Assembly (NCBI GenBank): GCA_022457065.1
Contig: JAJGBQ010000003.1
Location: forward strand, 3,596,001-3,660,000
DNA from: Curvularia sp. ZM96
Lineage: Eukaryota; Ascomycota; Dothideomycetes; Pleosporales; Pleosporaceae
DNA: 64,000 nt
Reading direction: 5' to 3'
A program made the position numbers and the translations under genes. The notes under the pieces were generated by a model. The model saw only the letters and a program-made list of their open reading frames with translations, ran no database searches and was not told the origin of the DNA. Below, piece after piece: positions 20,780 through 31,773 of the stretch (its first letter is position 1; each line of letters opens with the position of its first letter).

Positions 20780-22454
20780 ATGTACACCCTTGCCCTCGTA
20801 TCCTTGCTTCTCGTATCCTTCGTTATCTATACGTGGTACAAGAATAAACCGCCGCCCGGTACCAAAGCTGCGCCTGGTCCTACTGGGCTTCCACTTCTGG
20901 GAAATGCACATCAACTCGGCCAGCAACCGCACCAACAAATCACAGCATGGGCTCGAGAATATGGGGAAGTATACAAGATTCGTCTGGGCTGGAACGACTG
21001 GTACATGATATGCTCGCCCGATGCATGCAAAGAAATCCTCGACAAGCAGTCTGCACACACTAGCTCCAGAACACCGCTCCCTGTATCCGGAGATGCGCTG
21101 AGTGGGGGAATGAGATTCTTGTTCATGGAATATGGACCGGAATGGCGCAAGTTGAGAAGCATCAGCCATAAGCTGCTGACCCCAGCTGTCAGTGCCACAT
21201 TCAAGCCAAGCCAGGAATTCGAAGCGAAGATACTCCTTGAAGAGATCTTGAATGGAGCAGACGAAAAGAGCGGCAACGGAGTCAGCTACAAAGCTATTAG
21301 AAGATATACTGTCAGTGTCATTATGACAAGTACCTATGGGCGACGCATACCACAATGGGTGAGTAAGAAATATCAGACGACATCAGTACGAATGAAATTG
21401 ACAAAAATAGGACTGCAGTGAGGTCCATGGCATCTACGATATTATGAATGATTTTTCCACCATGGCCAAGCCAGGCACGTACCTTGCTGACACACTCCCT
21501 TTCCTCGGCAAACTACCACCACGTCTACAGTGGTGGCGCAAAGACGTCAAACCATACTTTGAAAAGCAGGCTAACCTCTGGATGTCATTTTGGACCACGC
21601 TGAAGACGCAAATGGAAACCAAGCAAGCGCCTGAATGCTTCGTTAAACAGTTCATCGAAAGTGACTATGAGAAGCAGGGAATCAGTGAATTACAGGCTGC
21701 CTTCTTAGCAGGCAGTATGATTGAGGCCGGGAGTGAAACGACGTCTGCAGCACTCAACACAGCGATTCTCTACCTCTCTGCTAATCCGCACGTCGGGCAG
21801 AAGGCGTTCGAAGAAATCCAGAAGGTGACCGGACTTACACGATCTCCAACGTTTGAGGACGAGCCCATGCTACCGTATATTCGTGCCATTGTCAAGGAAA
21901 CACTGCGGTTACGCCCGGTCACCAATTTCGGTACACCCCATTACACTACCGGGCCTGTTACCTACAAGGGGATACATATTCCTGCAAACTCGGTTGTTTG
22001 CCTGCAACAGTACCCCATCCACTATGATCCCAATCTGTTCGAAGATCCTCAGCGTTTCAATCCTGAACGATATCTCAACCACCCATATGGATCGGGACAT
22101 TATGCGGCTGGCCCAGCAGCAAGTCGCGACCACTGGGCTTTTGGTGCGGGTCGTAGGATATGCTCTGGCGTTCACCTGGCGGAGAATAGCATGTTCATTG
22201 TTCTTGCAAAGTTGCTTTGGGCTTTCGATATTCTGCCGCCGCTGGACGACACGGGCAAGGAGGTTAAAGTTGATACAAGCGACAATGCTTTTGATGCAGC
22301 CGGGAGTACAACAATGGCTAAGCCATACCGTGTGAGGTGGAGGGTGAGGTCCGAACAGGTCAGGGACACTATCTTACAGGAAGCAGCTGAAGCGAGGAGA
22401 GATGGGTATGTGCTCAGAGGGGTACGTGTAAGTGAAGAGGGTGTTGAGGTCTGA
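20780..22454 (+). CDS. Cytochrome P450 monooxygenase
   Basis: Two exons, 20780-21358 and 21411-22454; 540 residues. An N-terminal membrane anchor (residues 3-18) and basic linker precede the proline-rich PPPGTKAAPGPTGLPLLG hinge. The I-helix reads EAGSETTSAAL, the K-helix KETLRLRP, the PERF-type motif FNPERYL, and the haem-binding loop FGAGRRICSG with Cys at about 444. It should be an ER-bound microsomal P450 needing CPR. The sequence style resembles ordA/CYP64-like fungal P450s, but the substrate cannot be told. C-terminally it extends ~40 residues past a typical end. Neighbours give no pathway hint. Confidence 0.92.
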
Positions 22455-22813
22455 TCATTGGCATGATTTCCGCTTGTCACGTGCTGATTACTCTCACCTG
22501 GGCGAGAGTGCCTTGTGTTGGTGGGCCATTTCGTCACTATTTGTATTGCTTCCGCGTTTGCTGTCTCCACTCTCACTAACCCCACCACCACCTACCAAAC
22601 ACAAGGACGTCTCCCGTTAGCTTGGTAAAACTAGCCTTGTTGATATCAAATCTTTTAGTTGCATCAAGATCACAACAACTGTTCGGTAAGCGTGCGGGTG
22701 CTTAGGAATAGGTGGCACCGCTGCCCTTTCCCATATGAGCTTTTCGACGCCAGCAGCTCCTCCCCCTCGATTAAAGCTACGTCACTCAGACAAATCACAC
22801 AGCACCCTTAAAC
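22455..22813. other. Intergenic stretch
   Basis: 359 bp between the P450 and the next plus-strand gene. A short open frame from 22735 precedes the annotated start and could act as an upstream ORF. No other feature. Confidence 0.4.
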
Positions 22814-24310
22814 ATGGACCTGCTGCCAAGCGGCGCTTCACGTTCACCTACACCAATGGCTTCTCTGCCGTACTCGCCCATCAGATGTGCAACAGGCAGA
22901 CAACCACTCGAGGATGCATATAACGACAACCTTAGCAACTGCAGCGAAGGTATACCGTCTCTGCCGACTGACGCACAAATCGATCCCGTATCCTCAGCCG
23001 ATGTAAAAGAGTGTACATCTTCGAAGGACGAACACGATAACATGCGCTGCTTTAGCCCTACTTCACAGAGCTCCTGCTTCAACGAAGAAGACAGCATGGA
23101 GCTGAGCAATGTTGACGTCGCATCCTTAGCTTCTAATGCGGGCGGCGAAGGCGAAGGCGATACTATTGAGGACATCATGAATATACCATACACGACGGTC
23201 GTGCCCGTACCTGTGCAGGATTTCAGCTCACTGTATCCTAGTGATGAGTCGGTGTCGGATGAAGCGGAGCCCATGAGGAGTTATCGCGAACAGATTCAAC
23301 AGAAGCTGAGGAGACAACTACTAGCACAGGAGAATGAGTCCAAGGCCGCAAACGCGATTGAATCGACTGAGATATATGCGCCTCAACATAGGGGTGGGGA
23401 AGATGAAAACGATGTCGCCGGCACTGATTTTCTGAACGGTCTCGATGGTGCAGACATCCAAGGGATCAAAGATGAAGCAGAGTGCTTCCGCGACCTGTTT
23501 CGGGAGCCTGTTCCACTGTGCGGTGGTCTCGAAACTTTGACGCCATCTGGGGATACTGAGCATCAAACGTCTGCATCCTTTCGAGAGAGAAGTCTTTCAA
23601 CGATCGAATTGAATTCTGACCCTTGTATAACACTTCAAGCACCCGACGGTCTGTCCTCTAGCGCGACTTCTTCTAGAAAATCCACTGGCTCGTCCCGATC
23701 CGGCGAATTCAAAGCAACTTCTCCATCTAAGCGGCGTCGAAAAGCTTCGTCTCCAGACGAACTTGCTGAGCTAGCCCGAGTAGCTGCGATCGAGGAAGCT
23801 GAAGCTGAGGAAGAAGCAGCATTGAAAGAGTTGGAGAAATACAGAGAAATGGATCTCGCACCTTTGGAACCCGTCATGGAAAGCAATACAGCCGGCGATC
23901 TCATTGTGCACGGCACACCGGTTAAGGCTCAGGATACGGATATCTTTCGATGCAAGTATCGCATGCCAGAGTTCAAAATTCTCCAGACAACATCAGGCCG
24001 AGAGACGAGAAAGGGTATGCATTTGCAGCTGCCGACTCCACCTCACGGCTCTTTGCTGCACACCGAGAAAAACGAGGAACACGATGCGGATATTAAGATT
24101 TCAGGCGTAGCTATGCAGTCTCCAGGCCAACATCAAGCGATGTCCCACGCGGACCATCCACCTGTTATCCATGTCATCGAAGCATTACCCGCTACCATGT
24201 TCTGGTGCACTGCAGCAGCAATCACCAAGTGTAGCATGAACGCATTCGATACGCTTATCGAACGCTTGACTGGACTCAATATGAATGACACGCAATCCTC
24301 CTCCGATTAA
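22814..24310 (+). CDS. Acidic orphan protein, unknown function
   Basis: Intronless frame of 498 residues without a recognised domain. The first ~150 residues are Ser/Pro/Asp-rich and probably disordered. Residues ~275-310 hold a basic Ser-rich patch with PSKRRRKASSP, a plausible nuclear localisation signal. A strongly charged helical stretch follows (AELARVAAIEEAEAEEEAA), then a region of mixed composition. The last ~45 residues (VIHVIEALPATMFWCTAAAI) are more hydrophobic. Composition and length argue it is real, since the opposite strand holds only short frames. A nuclear protein is a weak inference. Confidence 0.7.
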   Translation: MDLLPSGASRSPTPMASLPYSPIRCATGRQPLEDAYNDNLSNCSEGIPSLPTDAQIDPVSSADVKECTSSKDEHDNMRCFSPTSQSSCFNEEDSMELSNVDVASLASNAGGEGEGDTIEDIMNIPYTTVVPVPVQDFSSLYPSDESVSDEAEPMRSYREQIQQKLRRQLLAQENESKAANAIESTEIYAPQHRGGEDENDVAGTDFLNGLDGADIQGIKDEAECFRDLFREPVPLCGGLETLTPSGDTEHQTSASFRERSLSTIELNSDPCITLQAPDGLSSSATSSRKSTGSSRSGEFKATSPSKRRRKASSPDELAELARVAAIEEAEAEEEAALKELEKYREMDLAPLEPVMESNTAGDLIVHGTPVKAQDTDIFRCKYRMPEFKILQTTSGRETRKGMHLQLPTPPHGSLLHTEKNEEHDADIKISGVAMQSPGQHQAMSHADHPPVIHVIEALPATMFWCTAAAITKCSMNAFDTLIERLTGLNMNDTQSSSD

Positions 24311-24786
24311 AGACAGGAGGGGCACATTGATCCCGTGTTTGCATTACGATTCATTCTAAGGAAGCCATACCATGGCATAGTTACACAGTGCTGATGCTAA
24401 AAGGGTATCGCACTCGCTCATTCAAAACTGGCTCGAGATGGAAAAGGGTGTGACAAAATATATGTATTAGTAGAGTAAGAACAAGCTTTTCATTTTCTAT
24501 CGCCTTTTGGATATCACTACCAAGCTATTCCGCTAACCCAGTATTTCATTCATCCTTCCCTCAAGGACATGTCCTGAACCTTTCCTTATCTATCCGCTTA
24601 AACACTCTTTTTTCCAATCATATTGCGCTTTGGGTATCTCCTTTTCTCCTTTCCCATGCCAATACAAGTCACCAGATATTATTTCATGCCACTGGCGCTG
24701 TTACTGTTCCTCCCCTTCATCCTCTCCCCCCACAAGTCTTGCAATCTGGTAATCGAAAGACACTGTTGGGAAGAGGACCCGAACCG
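24311..24786. other. Convergent intergenic stretch
   Basis: 476 bp between two converging stop codons. Pyrimidine-rich and AT-rich; expected 3' UTRs only. Confidence 0.5.
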
Positions 24787-27700
24787 TCACAGTTGATGAC
24801 TCGCTTCCTGCTGCTGCTGCTGCTGGTCGTCCTTCGGCCCTAGTCTAGTCGCACTCCTTGTCCTTTCCCTATCCTCGTTATCCTGCACATCCATTTCGTA
24901 GTCCGCTGCTTCGTCTTCGTCGTTACTGTGACCTTCGAAGTCGGTCAGGTCGTCGCTCATGATATGTAGTATCTGGCTGAAAGTACGGCTCTTCCAACGG
25001 CCCATGCCTTCCATGAGGTCTGAGCAGTGCAGAAGTGTGCGGCGGGCGGCGAGGTAGCCTCCTTCGAGTGCGATGCCTGTTATGCTGAATGGCCCACCGT
25101 GACGTATGAATTTGACTACTTCACTTGAGTCTGAGAAGCCGACGGGGGATTGTGGAGTGTCGATGAAGCCGAGCTGGCCGACGGAAAGCCAGTCGACTAA
25201 GTCAAGAAGCTCGATGCACGACTCGTTTGTTGGGCAGTTGCCGTTTGTGGAGGTTTGGGGGTGGGGCGGAACTGTGAAAATGTATAGGCCTAGGACAAGA
25301 GCGGCGTGGAAAAGAGCGACGACGCTGTGCGGGTTGACAATATCGCTGACTTTGCGGTCGAAGAGCAGTTTGAAGATTTGTGCGGCATGGAGGACGCTGC
25401 GACGCGCGCTGGGCGTTTGGGTCCAAGCGGAAATGTCTTCGAGGGCGTTAACGGCAGGTTCGGGACCTGCACGTCCAGCTGCGAGCTCAAAGTAACGCAG
25501 GTTGGCGCCGAGAAGCATGCAAGAGGCGTGCCAAAGAACGGCTGAATTGAGATCTGCAGTGCGGACAGCGTCGATGGAGGAGCTCGAAAGGTTTACTAGT
25601 AAGGGGAGGATGTCGCGACTTCGTGGATCTTCGGCATAGATGCGCCAGGGCTCAAGCTGCTTCTGGTTTCCTGTCGCAGGGGCTAGGCGGTCGTTGCTCT
25701 CATAGATGCGAAGCAACAAAAGTGTTAGCAAAACTCGGAAACTACTTGTGTCCAATTTCAAACCAGGTGTTGGATGGAATGACGGTGTGATCTTTTGCGA
25801 GTGAATCCTCGCTCCTCTCTGCACTAGGTGGAACCATTTCGCAGCGCTGTTCACATGGTACAGCGCGTAATCAGACGGCGGGAGTATCTGGACGGTTTCT
25901 GGGCGTATCATAGGAGCGGTCGAGAGGTATCCTGCCCACCAACAGTCTGCCTCAATCAGGCCAAAGATGATTCGTTTGCTGCACTCGATTTTTGACCATG
26001 CTTTCCATTTGGCGTCGATGTCAATGATCTCATCGAGGAGTGGCTCTACCTTAGTCGCTTCGTTCACAGAGAAGAGGCTTTGGCTTTGAGCATACTGTAC
26101 TCGTCAGTGACATGGCTAGAATCTATGTGTACGCGAAAACCTACACCAATGAGATCTGCATATAGCTTCTCGGCTTGCGCAATACGACTTTTTCGCTTGG
26201 CAAATGTTAGCGCATGGCTGGATCAGTAAGTTCAACGACTTACGCCGGTAATGGAAGCTAGATTAAGAGCTAACAAGCTGGTGGCTATAACTCTCATCTG
26301 CCTATGTGGGGGCTGATCTGACCCTGGCAACGATTGCAGTTCGGTCAGAGCAAGCTGTAGCACGGTCTGTATCTCATGTTATTATGTGCAACCTTCGTTC
26401 GTTCGCTTGACTTACTGGAAATGTCCGTGTGACGAATTTTGCGGCCCCTGTTGTCCCAAGTATGCTCAATCCGATCAGACACATACATAGAAGCAACGGC
26501 CGCGACGCGCTCTTCGCCGAGAAAGTTGGGATGTGGATGATTGGGAGAGTAGGATGAAAGTAGTAGAGATACATCTCTAATGCAATGTCCAAGATTTCGG
26601 CGGGAGGAAACTGGATACTGTCCACACCTGGACTGCCCACTGCATCACCACTTGATGAAGCAGTATCGGCCACAGACTCCGACCGTGGCAGATTTGAGGA
26701 TGGTGAACTTCTCACTACATCTTGTAGCCTTGTTCTGCATTCCTCGTCCAGCCCCCAACGTGAGTTTTTCCTGTCTCTTGCACTGATCGGTGTCTCTATT
26801 GTCCCAGAATCAGATCCTGAGAGCAGGTTGGTGCATTCAGACGAGATAAGACTCTGCCAAAGATCAAGCATCAAGCGCGAAGATCTTCGATTTCTTGATG
26901 GCCAGCAACTTTGGACTCGTTGGAATCGCTCTCTTGGAACTCTACTTGCAATGGAGACACTGCTGCCTGACGGGCTCGCTTGGTTCTCTTGCATCGCTCG
27001 AACGGTCTCGGAGTCGAAAAAGCCGTCAACTCCTACTCCTAACGAATGCGGTCCTTGTGGAGTGTGCACGTCGTTTTCCAATGGAAACAACCACGTTTGC
27101 AGTGCATCGGCTGGCGTTCGATTGGGAACCGGGTTGTTGCTCTGGACAAGTTCAAAAGCCCACTGATCCAAGCTTGAGACATGTGCGGCAGGCGAGAATG
27201 ACAAAACCTCCATTGCTGGATCTATAGGCGGCCCCATGTTTTCGTGATGATTTCGGTTCTGCATCGGTGCATTTTCAGAGCGGGAAATAAGCATAGGTGA
27301 GGGCGACCGCCACGGTGTGTCTACTCCAGGCTCGAGATGCTGGGCCGCGTTGATGAGCGCCTCGATGCGATCCTCGCCGGGTGACGCCGGATGCAGTCGC
27401 GACGAGGATTGCCGTCCATGGGAGGTTGAGGAAAGATGGGAGCTGTAGTGTCGGTTCATGTTCATTTGCGCCATGTGCGAATCTGGCCTGCCGGTCATGG
27501 GCGAAAAGTTGGAGTCGTCCTGGATTGACGGTGTTGGCATCGGAGCCGGGCCGCTTCCGGTGCGTGAAACTGTTGGCCGCGAACCGGCTGGATGCGATAT
27601 TTGGCCATCATCCAGAGACTTATGGCGCTGATTCTGCTGTGCTGGGGAGTTTTGTTGTTGCTCATTGTTCTTCATCCGGTTCATGGCATTTTGCGCGTGG

Positions 27701-28014
27701 CCTTTGCAATGACGAAATAGGACGTCGCTGATTGGAGGTTGGACAGGGCAACTTTTGTTTTTCTCTTCATAGGGCTCTCACCTGCGCGAAAAGTGCTTTT
27801 TGCATGTCGGACACTCATAGGGTCGCTCTCGCGTGTCTGGATAAAGGTAAGCTCCATGCATCATGTCCAAGAACTGGGCCAGACATACGAGACCTCTCGT
27901 GGCGCTTCACATGCTCCACTAGCAGGAAGTCAGTATCGACAAGCGTCGCACAGTCGGAGGCAACATACACTTGGTGAAGGTGCGATCGCACATGCTACAT
28001 TGCTTCAGCGCCAT
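24787..28014 (-). CDS. C2H2 zinc-finger transcription factor with Fungal_trans domain
   Basis: Seven exons on the minus strand: 28014-27969, 27918-27889, 27836-27782, 27727-26416, 26366-26244, 26195-26145, 26094-24787; 974 residues. All introns are 48-54 nt and in phase. Two classical fingers sit at the very N-terminus: C6/C9/H22/H26 and C34/C37/H50/H54, linked by TRERPYE. A long Gln/Ser/Pro-rich linker follows, then the Fungal_trans region from about residue 440 (LEMYLYYFHPTLPIIHIPTF), continued by the later exons (IIFGLIEADCWWAGYLSTAP). A short polyglutamine tract is near the C-terminus. This architecture is also that of HxnR, the nicotinate regulator, but many fungal regulators share it. 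It lies next to the aromatic cluster and is the best candidate regulator of that block. Confidence 0.9.
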
Positions 28015-29809
28015 CTTCTCCGGTCGTCGTGACGTTTTCGATGTGTTGACGAGTGATCGGAGGACCCTTCGAAGGCCGGTATCCGCAGGCACTGGCTAGC
28101 TTGCCAAGCCATGATGGACTGCGGGGGAAGCAAGACCATGACTCGGCCTCTGCATCAACTATAGGCTCATGTCTCCCTCATCTACCAGAAGCATTAGATC
28201 AGTAATATCCCATCAACATTGCACCGCGCCCTTCACTCTGTCTCCAATCGTCGCAGCTCGGCTGCACGCATGCCTGGTCGTCACCTTGTGATCGCCACAG
28301 GCAACGATATCCCAATCACAACATCGGGCCTACCAGATGGTATGAGCTCATCGCTGGGTTCTAAAGATCGTCATGCGCTCGGCGATAGCTTCTGGGTCAC
28401 GGGGGAATGGAAAACTTGAAAACTACGGCCTCCAATTCCAACTTCTCGAAGGATTCTGTCCTACTTCAACCCCGGATTGCCTCGCATGTGGGACAGTGAG
28501 GCGTATGCTAGTGGGGCATGGCCGGAATTTTGACCATATTGGAACCAACAGACCTCCATTTTGCCTCGTTGAGGGAATAGCCACTTCTGGATGCGGTCCC
28601 TTCTATCAGATTAATTGCTACTTTCGACATCGGCTAACATGGAATGTTCGTTGGTTTCCTGTTTGGATATCGGAGGTCGGAAATATATATACGAAGTACA
28701 TCACATCCATGTTTCCGACACATTAGCCAAAAGGCTTCGATCGTCTGGGCAGCGCAAGAGGCACAACCTCCGTTTTAAAGCCAAGCCTGTTGCTCACTCA
28801 GCGATCACGACCACTACCAGCCAAAATCTTACGGGCCACCCAGAAGTTGCAAAGCCACTGCATGCCAAGCCACACTTCTACTATTGCACTACTCCGTACA
28901 CCTGTTTTTGCTCATCTCACCTGGTGTTGGACAAAGCTAATCACACATAGTAACGAAGCAATTCACTAGAAGAAGATCACGGTGCCTTTGTAACGCACCT
29001 CTTGAAGGTTACTCAGACACGACCCTGTCTCGTCTCAGTCTCGATCTTCTCCGCCTTTAAGTTCGCGGAACGCGGTTTCTTGTTTATGTATCTTTGCTGG
29101 CTAGGTGCAACTATGTACAGGCATGGCAAGGTTTTGGCAGTTATGGCTGGCAAGCCACAACTTTCGATTTAGCGCCGATAATACCACCTTTTGCTGCTTG
29201 ACAACGCCGAGCTGATACTATTTCTACAGCCCCTAACGGAAACAGGCTAGTAACCGGCCCGGCTACATAATGTCACGAAAAGGCAAAGCTAATGTTGTTG
29301 ACGCCCCAACAAACAAACTCCTGAAACCGTCCTTGGGCCCAGTATTAATGCTTTCACGTCGCATGCATTGCAAGATGACATCGAACGACACCGTTGATCG
29401 TAGGGGTCACAGGGACGTGTCTGACCCAACACTGGGGCAGTCAGGTATGTGGGGCTAGCGCGTCAATAGGCGGTATACGAAGATGGATGTGGGGCGCGAT
29501 GACACTCGCGTACACGCTGACAGGAACATTAAAGTTCGAAGGCCTCGAAGAACGACCGAGTGAGCACATTTCAAGACAAAGTGGAAAGGAGGAGGAGAGG
29601 GGAAAGGACATGTGAGACCGCGTTTTGGCCGAGAGATCGGAGATCGGATGTCAAAGGCTAGCCGTCGGAGAGATACCGTTTTGGTAGGTGAGGAGAGTCT
29701 CATGTAGATTGTAATAGTAGACCAAACAAAGCCCTACACATACAACATTGCTCAGAAAAGCAGGTAAGAAAGAGAATTTTACTTCATGTACATGTTTGAT
29801 TCCATAGTT
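28015..29809. other. Long intergenic region upstream of the transcription factor
   Basis: 1.8 kb with no convincing gene. It should contain the promoter and 5' UTR of the regulator on the minus strand and the 3' UTR of the CoA-transferase. GTGGGGC occurs at 28511-28517, 29449-29455 and 29489-29495. Short open frames at 28219-28950 and 29270-29615 have no domain features or coding character. Confidence 0.5.
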
Positions 29810-31480
29810 CTATGCAACAATGCCTGTATCTCTCAGATTCTTGATCTCATCTTCCTTATACCCCAGTACCTCTCTCAACACCTCATCTGTATGCTCGCCC
29901 AACAGTGGCGGCGGCATTCGAATCTTTGGCTCAGCCCTCGAGTACTTGACCGGATGATTGACCAATTTGACCTTGCCCAGAGCTTTATGCTCAACCTCCT
30001 CAATCATGCCCCTTGCCAGCACATGTTCATGTTCCACTGTTGCCTTTATATCGTTAACAGCCGCATACGGCATTCCGCTTCCTTCAAAGATATCCAACCA
30101 CTCTTTTGTAGTCTTGGTCTTGAGTTCTGCCTCAATCATGGCGTCGAGCGTGGTGCGATGTTGTACGCGGAGAGCATTCGTTAGGAAGCGCGAATCAGTA
30201 GCCCATTCTGGGTGCGAGAGCTTGTCACATAGGATCTTGAAAAGGCGGTCGTTGCATCCGCCAACGGCGACGTTTGTATCTTTTGTGGCGTATGCGCGGT
30301 ACGGTACAACGGTCGCTATTGATGCTGTTAGCTTCCATATACCCACTGAACATTTTCCAGCACCTAACCCTCGCGTCCATATACCAAATAAGACGATAAA
30401 CAAGGAAACATGAAAAAGACTCACCATGCGCAGTACCCCACCGCCCACTATCTCCTTTTCCCGTCACCAAAGCACTACTCGCGATGTTCGCCAGCCCTGA
30501 AACTTGCACATCACTCAAACTCGCATCGATCCACTGGCCCAGCCCCGTTTCCTTGCGTGAATACAGCGCCGCTTGTATACCAATCGCCGTGTACATTCCC
30601 GTCATGATATCCGTGACCGCAACACCGACCTTAACTGGCGGACCGTCGCGCTCTCCCGTAATATGCATGAGACCCATCTCCGCTTCTACCATGACGTCGT
30701 AGCCCGCGCGGTCGCGGTATGGACCTGTCTGGCCATATCCCGTGACCGAAGCGTAGATGAGCGAGGGATTGATCTTGGATAGCGTGGCGTAGTCGAGTTT
30801 GTACTTGGCGAGAGAGCCAGGGAGATAGTTTTCAACTAGGACGTCGCATTGCTCGACGAGTTTGTGCAGGATAGATGTCCCTGTGGGGTTGTTGAAGGCG
30901 AGGCCGACGGATCTCTTGTTGCGGTTTACCTGTGGGGAGAAAAAGGAAATGGTTAGTAAAGGATTAAAGAAGGGTCATATTGTTTTGCTGTTCAATGGGT
31001 GTGAGGCTTACGGAAAGATAGTATGCGCTTTCGCCTGGAAACTGACGTTCTACGCCATCAGTGTATGGTGCGTTTGGGGGGCCCCAGGATCGTGTGTCAT
31101 CGCCGCGTGTTGGGTGTTCGATCTTGATTATATCTGCTCTGTACTCTTGAGTCAACCCATATTCTTTGGATGTAGATCAGGAATTACTTACCCCAGGTCT
31201 CCCAGTATTTGTGTGCAGTACGGCTGTATAGTGTTGTTAGTGAGAACGTCCCTCAAAAGTCCAAATGTAGATATTTATCACATACCCCTGCCAACACCCT
31301 CGTCATATCCAACACCTTGATACCAGCCAAAGGCAACTTCTCCACCGCATTCTTATCTACATTGCGCTGACTCGATATATTCCTCCTCCACGGACACGAT
31401 CTTGCCGCGAGAACTCGGCCAAGCGAATGTTGTACGCCCACACGCGGCGCAAATCTCACAAGCGCCCCAGAGGTATACAT
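29810..31480 (-). CDS. Class III (CaiB/BaiF) acyl-CoA transferase
   Basis: Five exons: 31480-31286, 31223-31192, 31138-31012, 30929-30425, 30315-29810; 454 residues. The family fold is recognised by VLDMTRVLAGPYCTQILGDLGADIIKIEHP, split across three exons, then GYGQTGPYRDRAGYDVMVEAEMG, where the Asp of GYD is the catalytic residue forming the acyl intermediate. The first ~45 residues are Arg-rich (RSCPWRRNISSQRN), suggesting mitochondrial import as in human SUGCT. The enzymes move CoA between dicarboxylates such as succinate and glutarate or hydroxymethylglutarate. As the first gene of the minus-strand half of the aromatic cluster it could activate a pathway acid. The substrate is unknown. 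Confidence 0.9.
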
Positions 31481-31773
31481 GATGACTATGGCAATCCATA
31501 GCTGGGACTCTCCATGTTAAAAGGAAAGTCCATCACCAACTTTCGAATGACTCGCCCCACATCCCGGTTGTGGGGTCGGAAAAGGACGCTCTGGGGCAGG
31601 TATGCACAGACATTTACGTTGGTTATTGGTACCACTGATTGTGCGGGCATAGGGCCAAGTTCCATTGCGGACTACTAAGAGCATGCCAACCTAGCTAAAG
31701 AGAATACACCGGGAACTGAAGAGTGAGATAACATAACGCTGAAACAACAGATTTCCGCCAAATGCAATAGATT
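31481..31773. promoter_or_regulatory. CoA-transferase promoter with an inverted CCCCAC/GTGGGG pair
   Basis: GCCCCAC at 31554-31560 and GTGGGG at 31570-31575 form an inverted pair separated by 9 bp, about 75-95 bp upstream of the CoA-transferase start. A further TGGGGC is at 31592-31597. Such an arrangement could bind a dimeric C2H2 or Zn-cluster regulator. It also fits the CreA carbon-repression core SYGGRG. Inference from sequence only. Confidence 0.4.

Noticed and set aside
25106..27731. Plus-strand open frames across the transcription factor
   Set aside because: Antisense shadows; the minus strand gives in-phase exons with zinc fingers and the Fungal_trans domain.
28219..28950. Chain of plus-strand open frames in the region upstream of the transcription factor
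   Set aside because: Short, composition not protein-like, no motif, and they sit where the promoter and 5' UTR of the regulator are expected.
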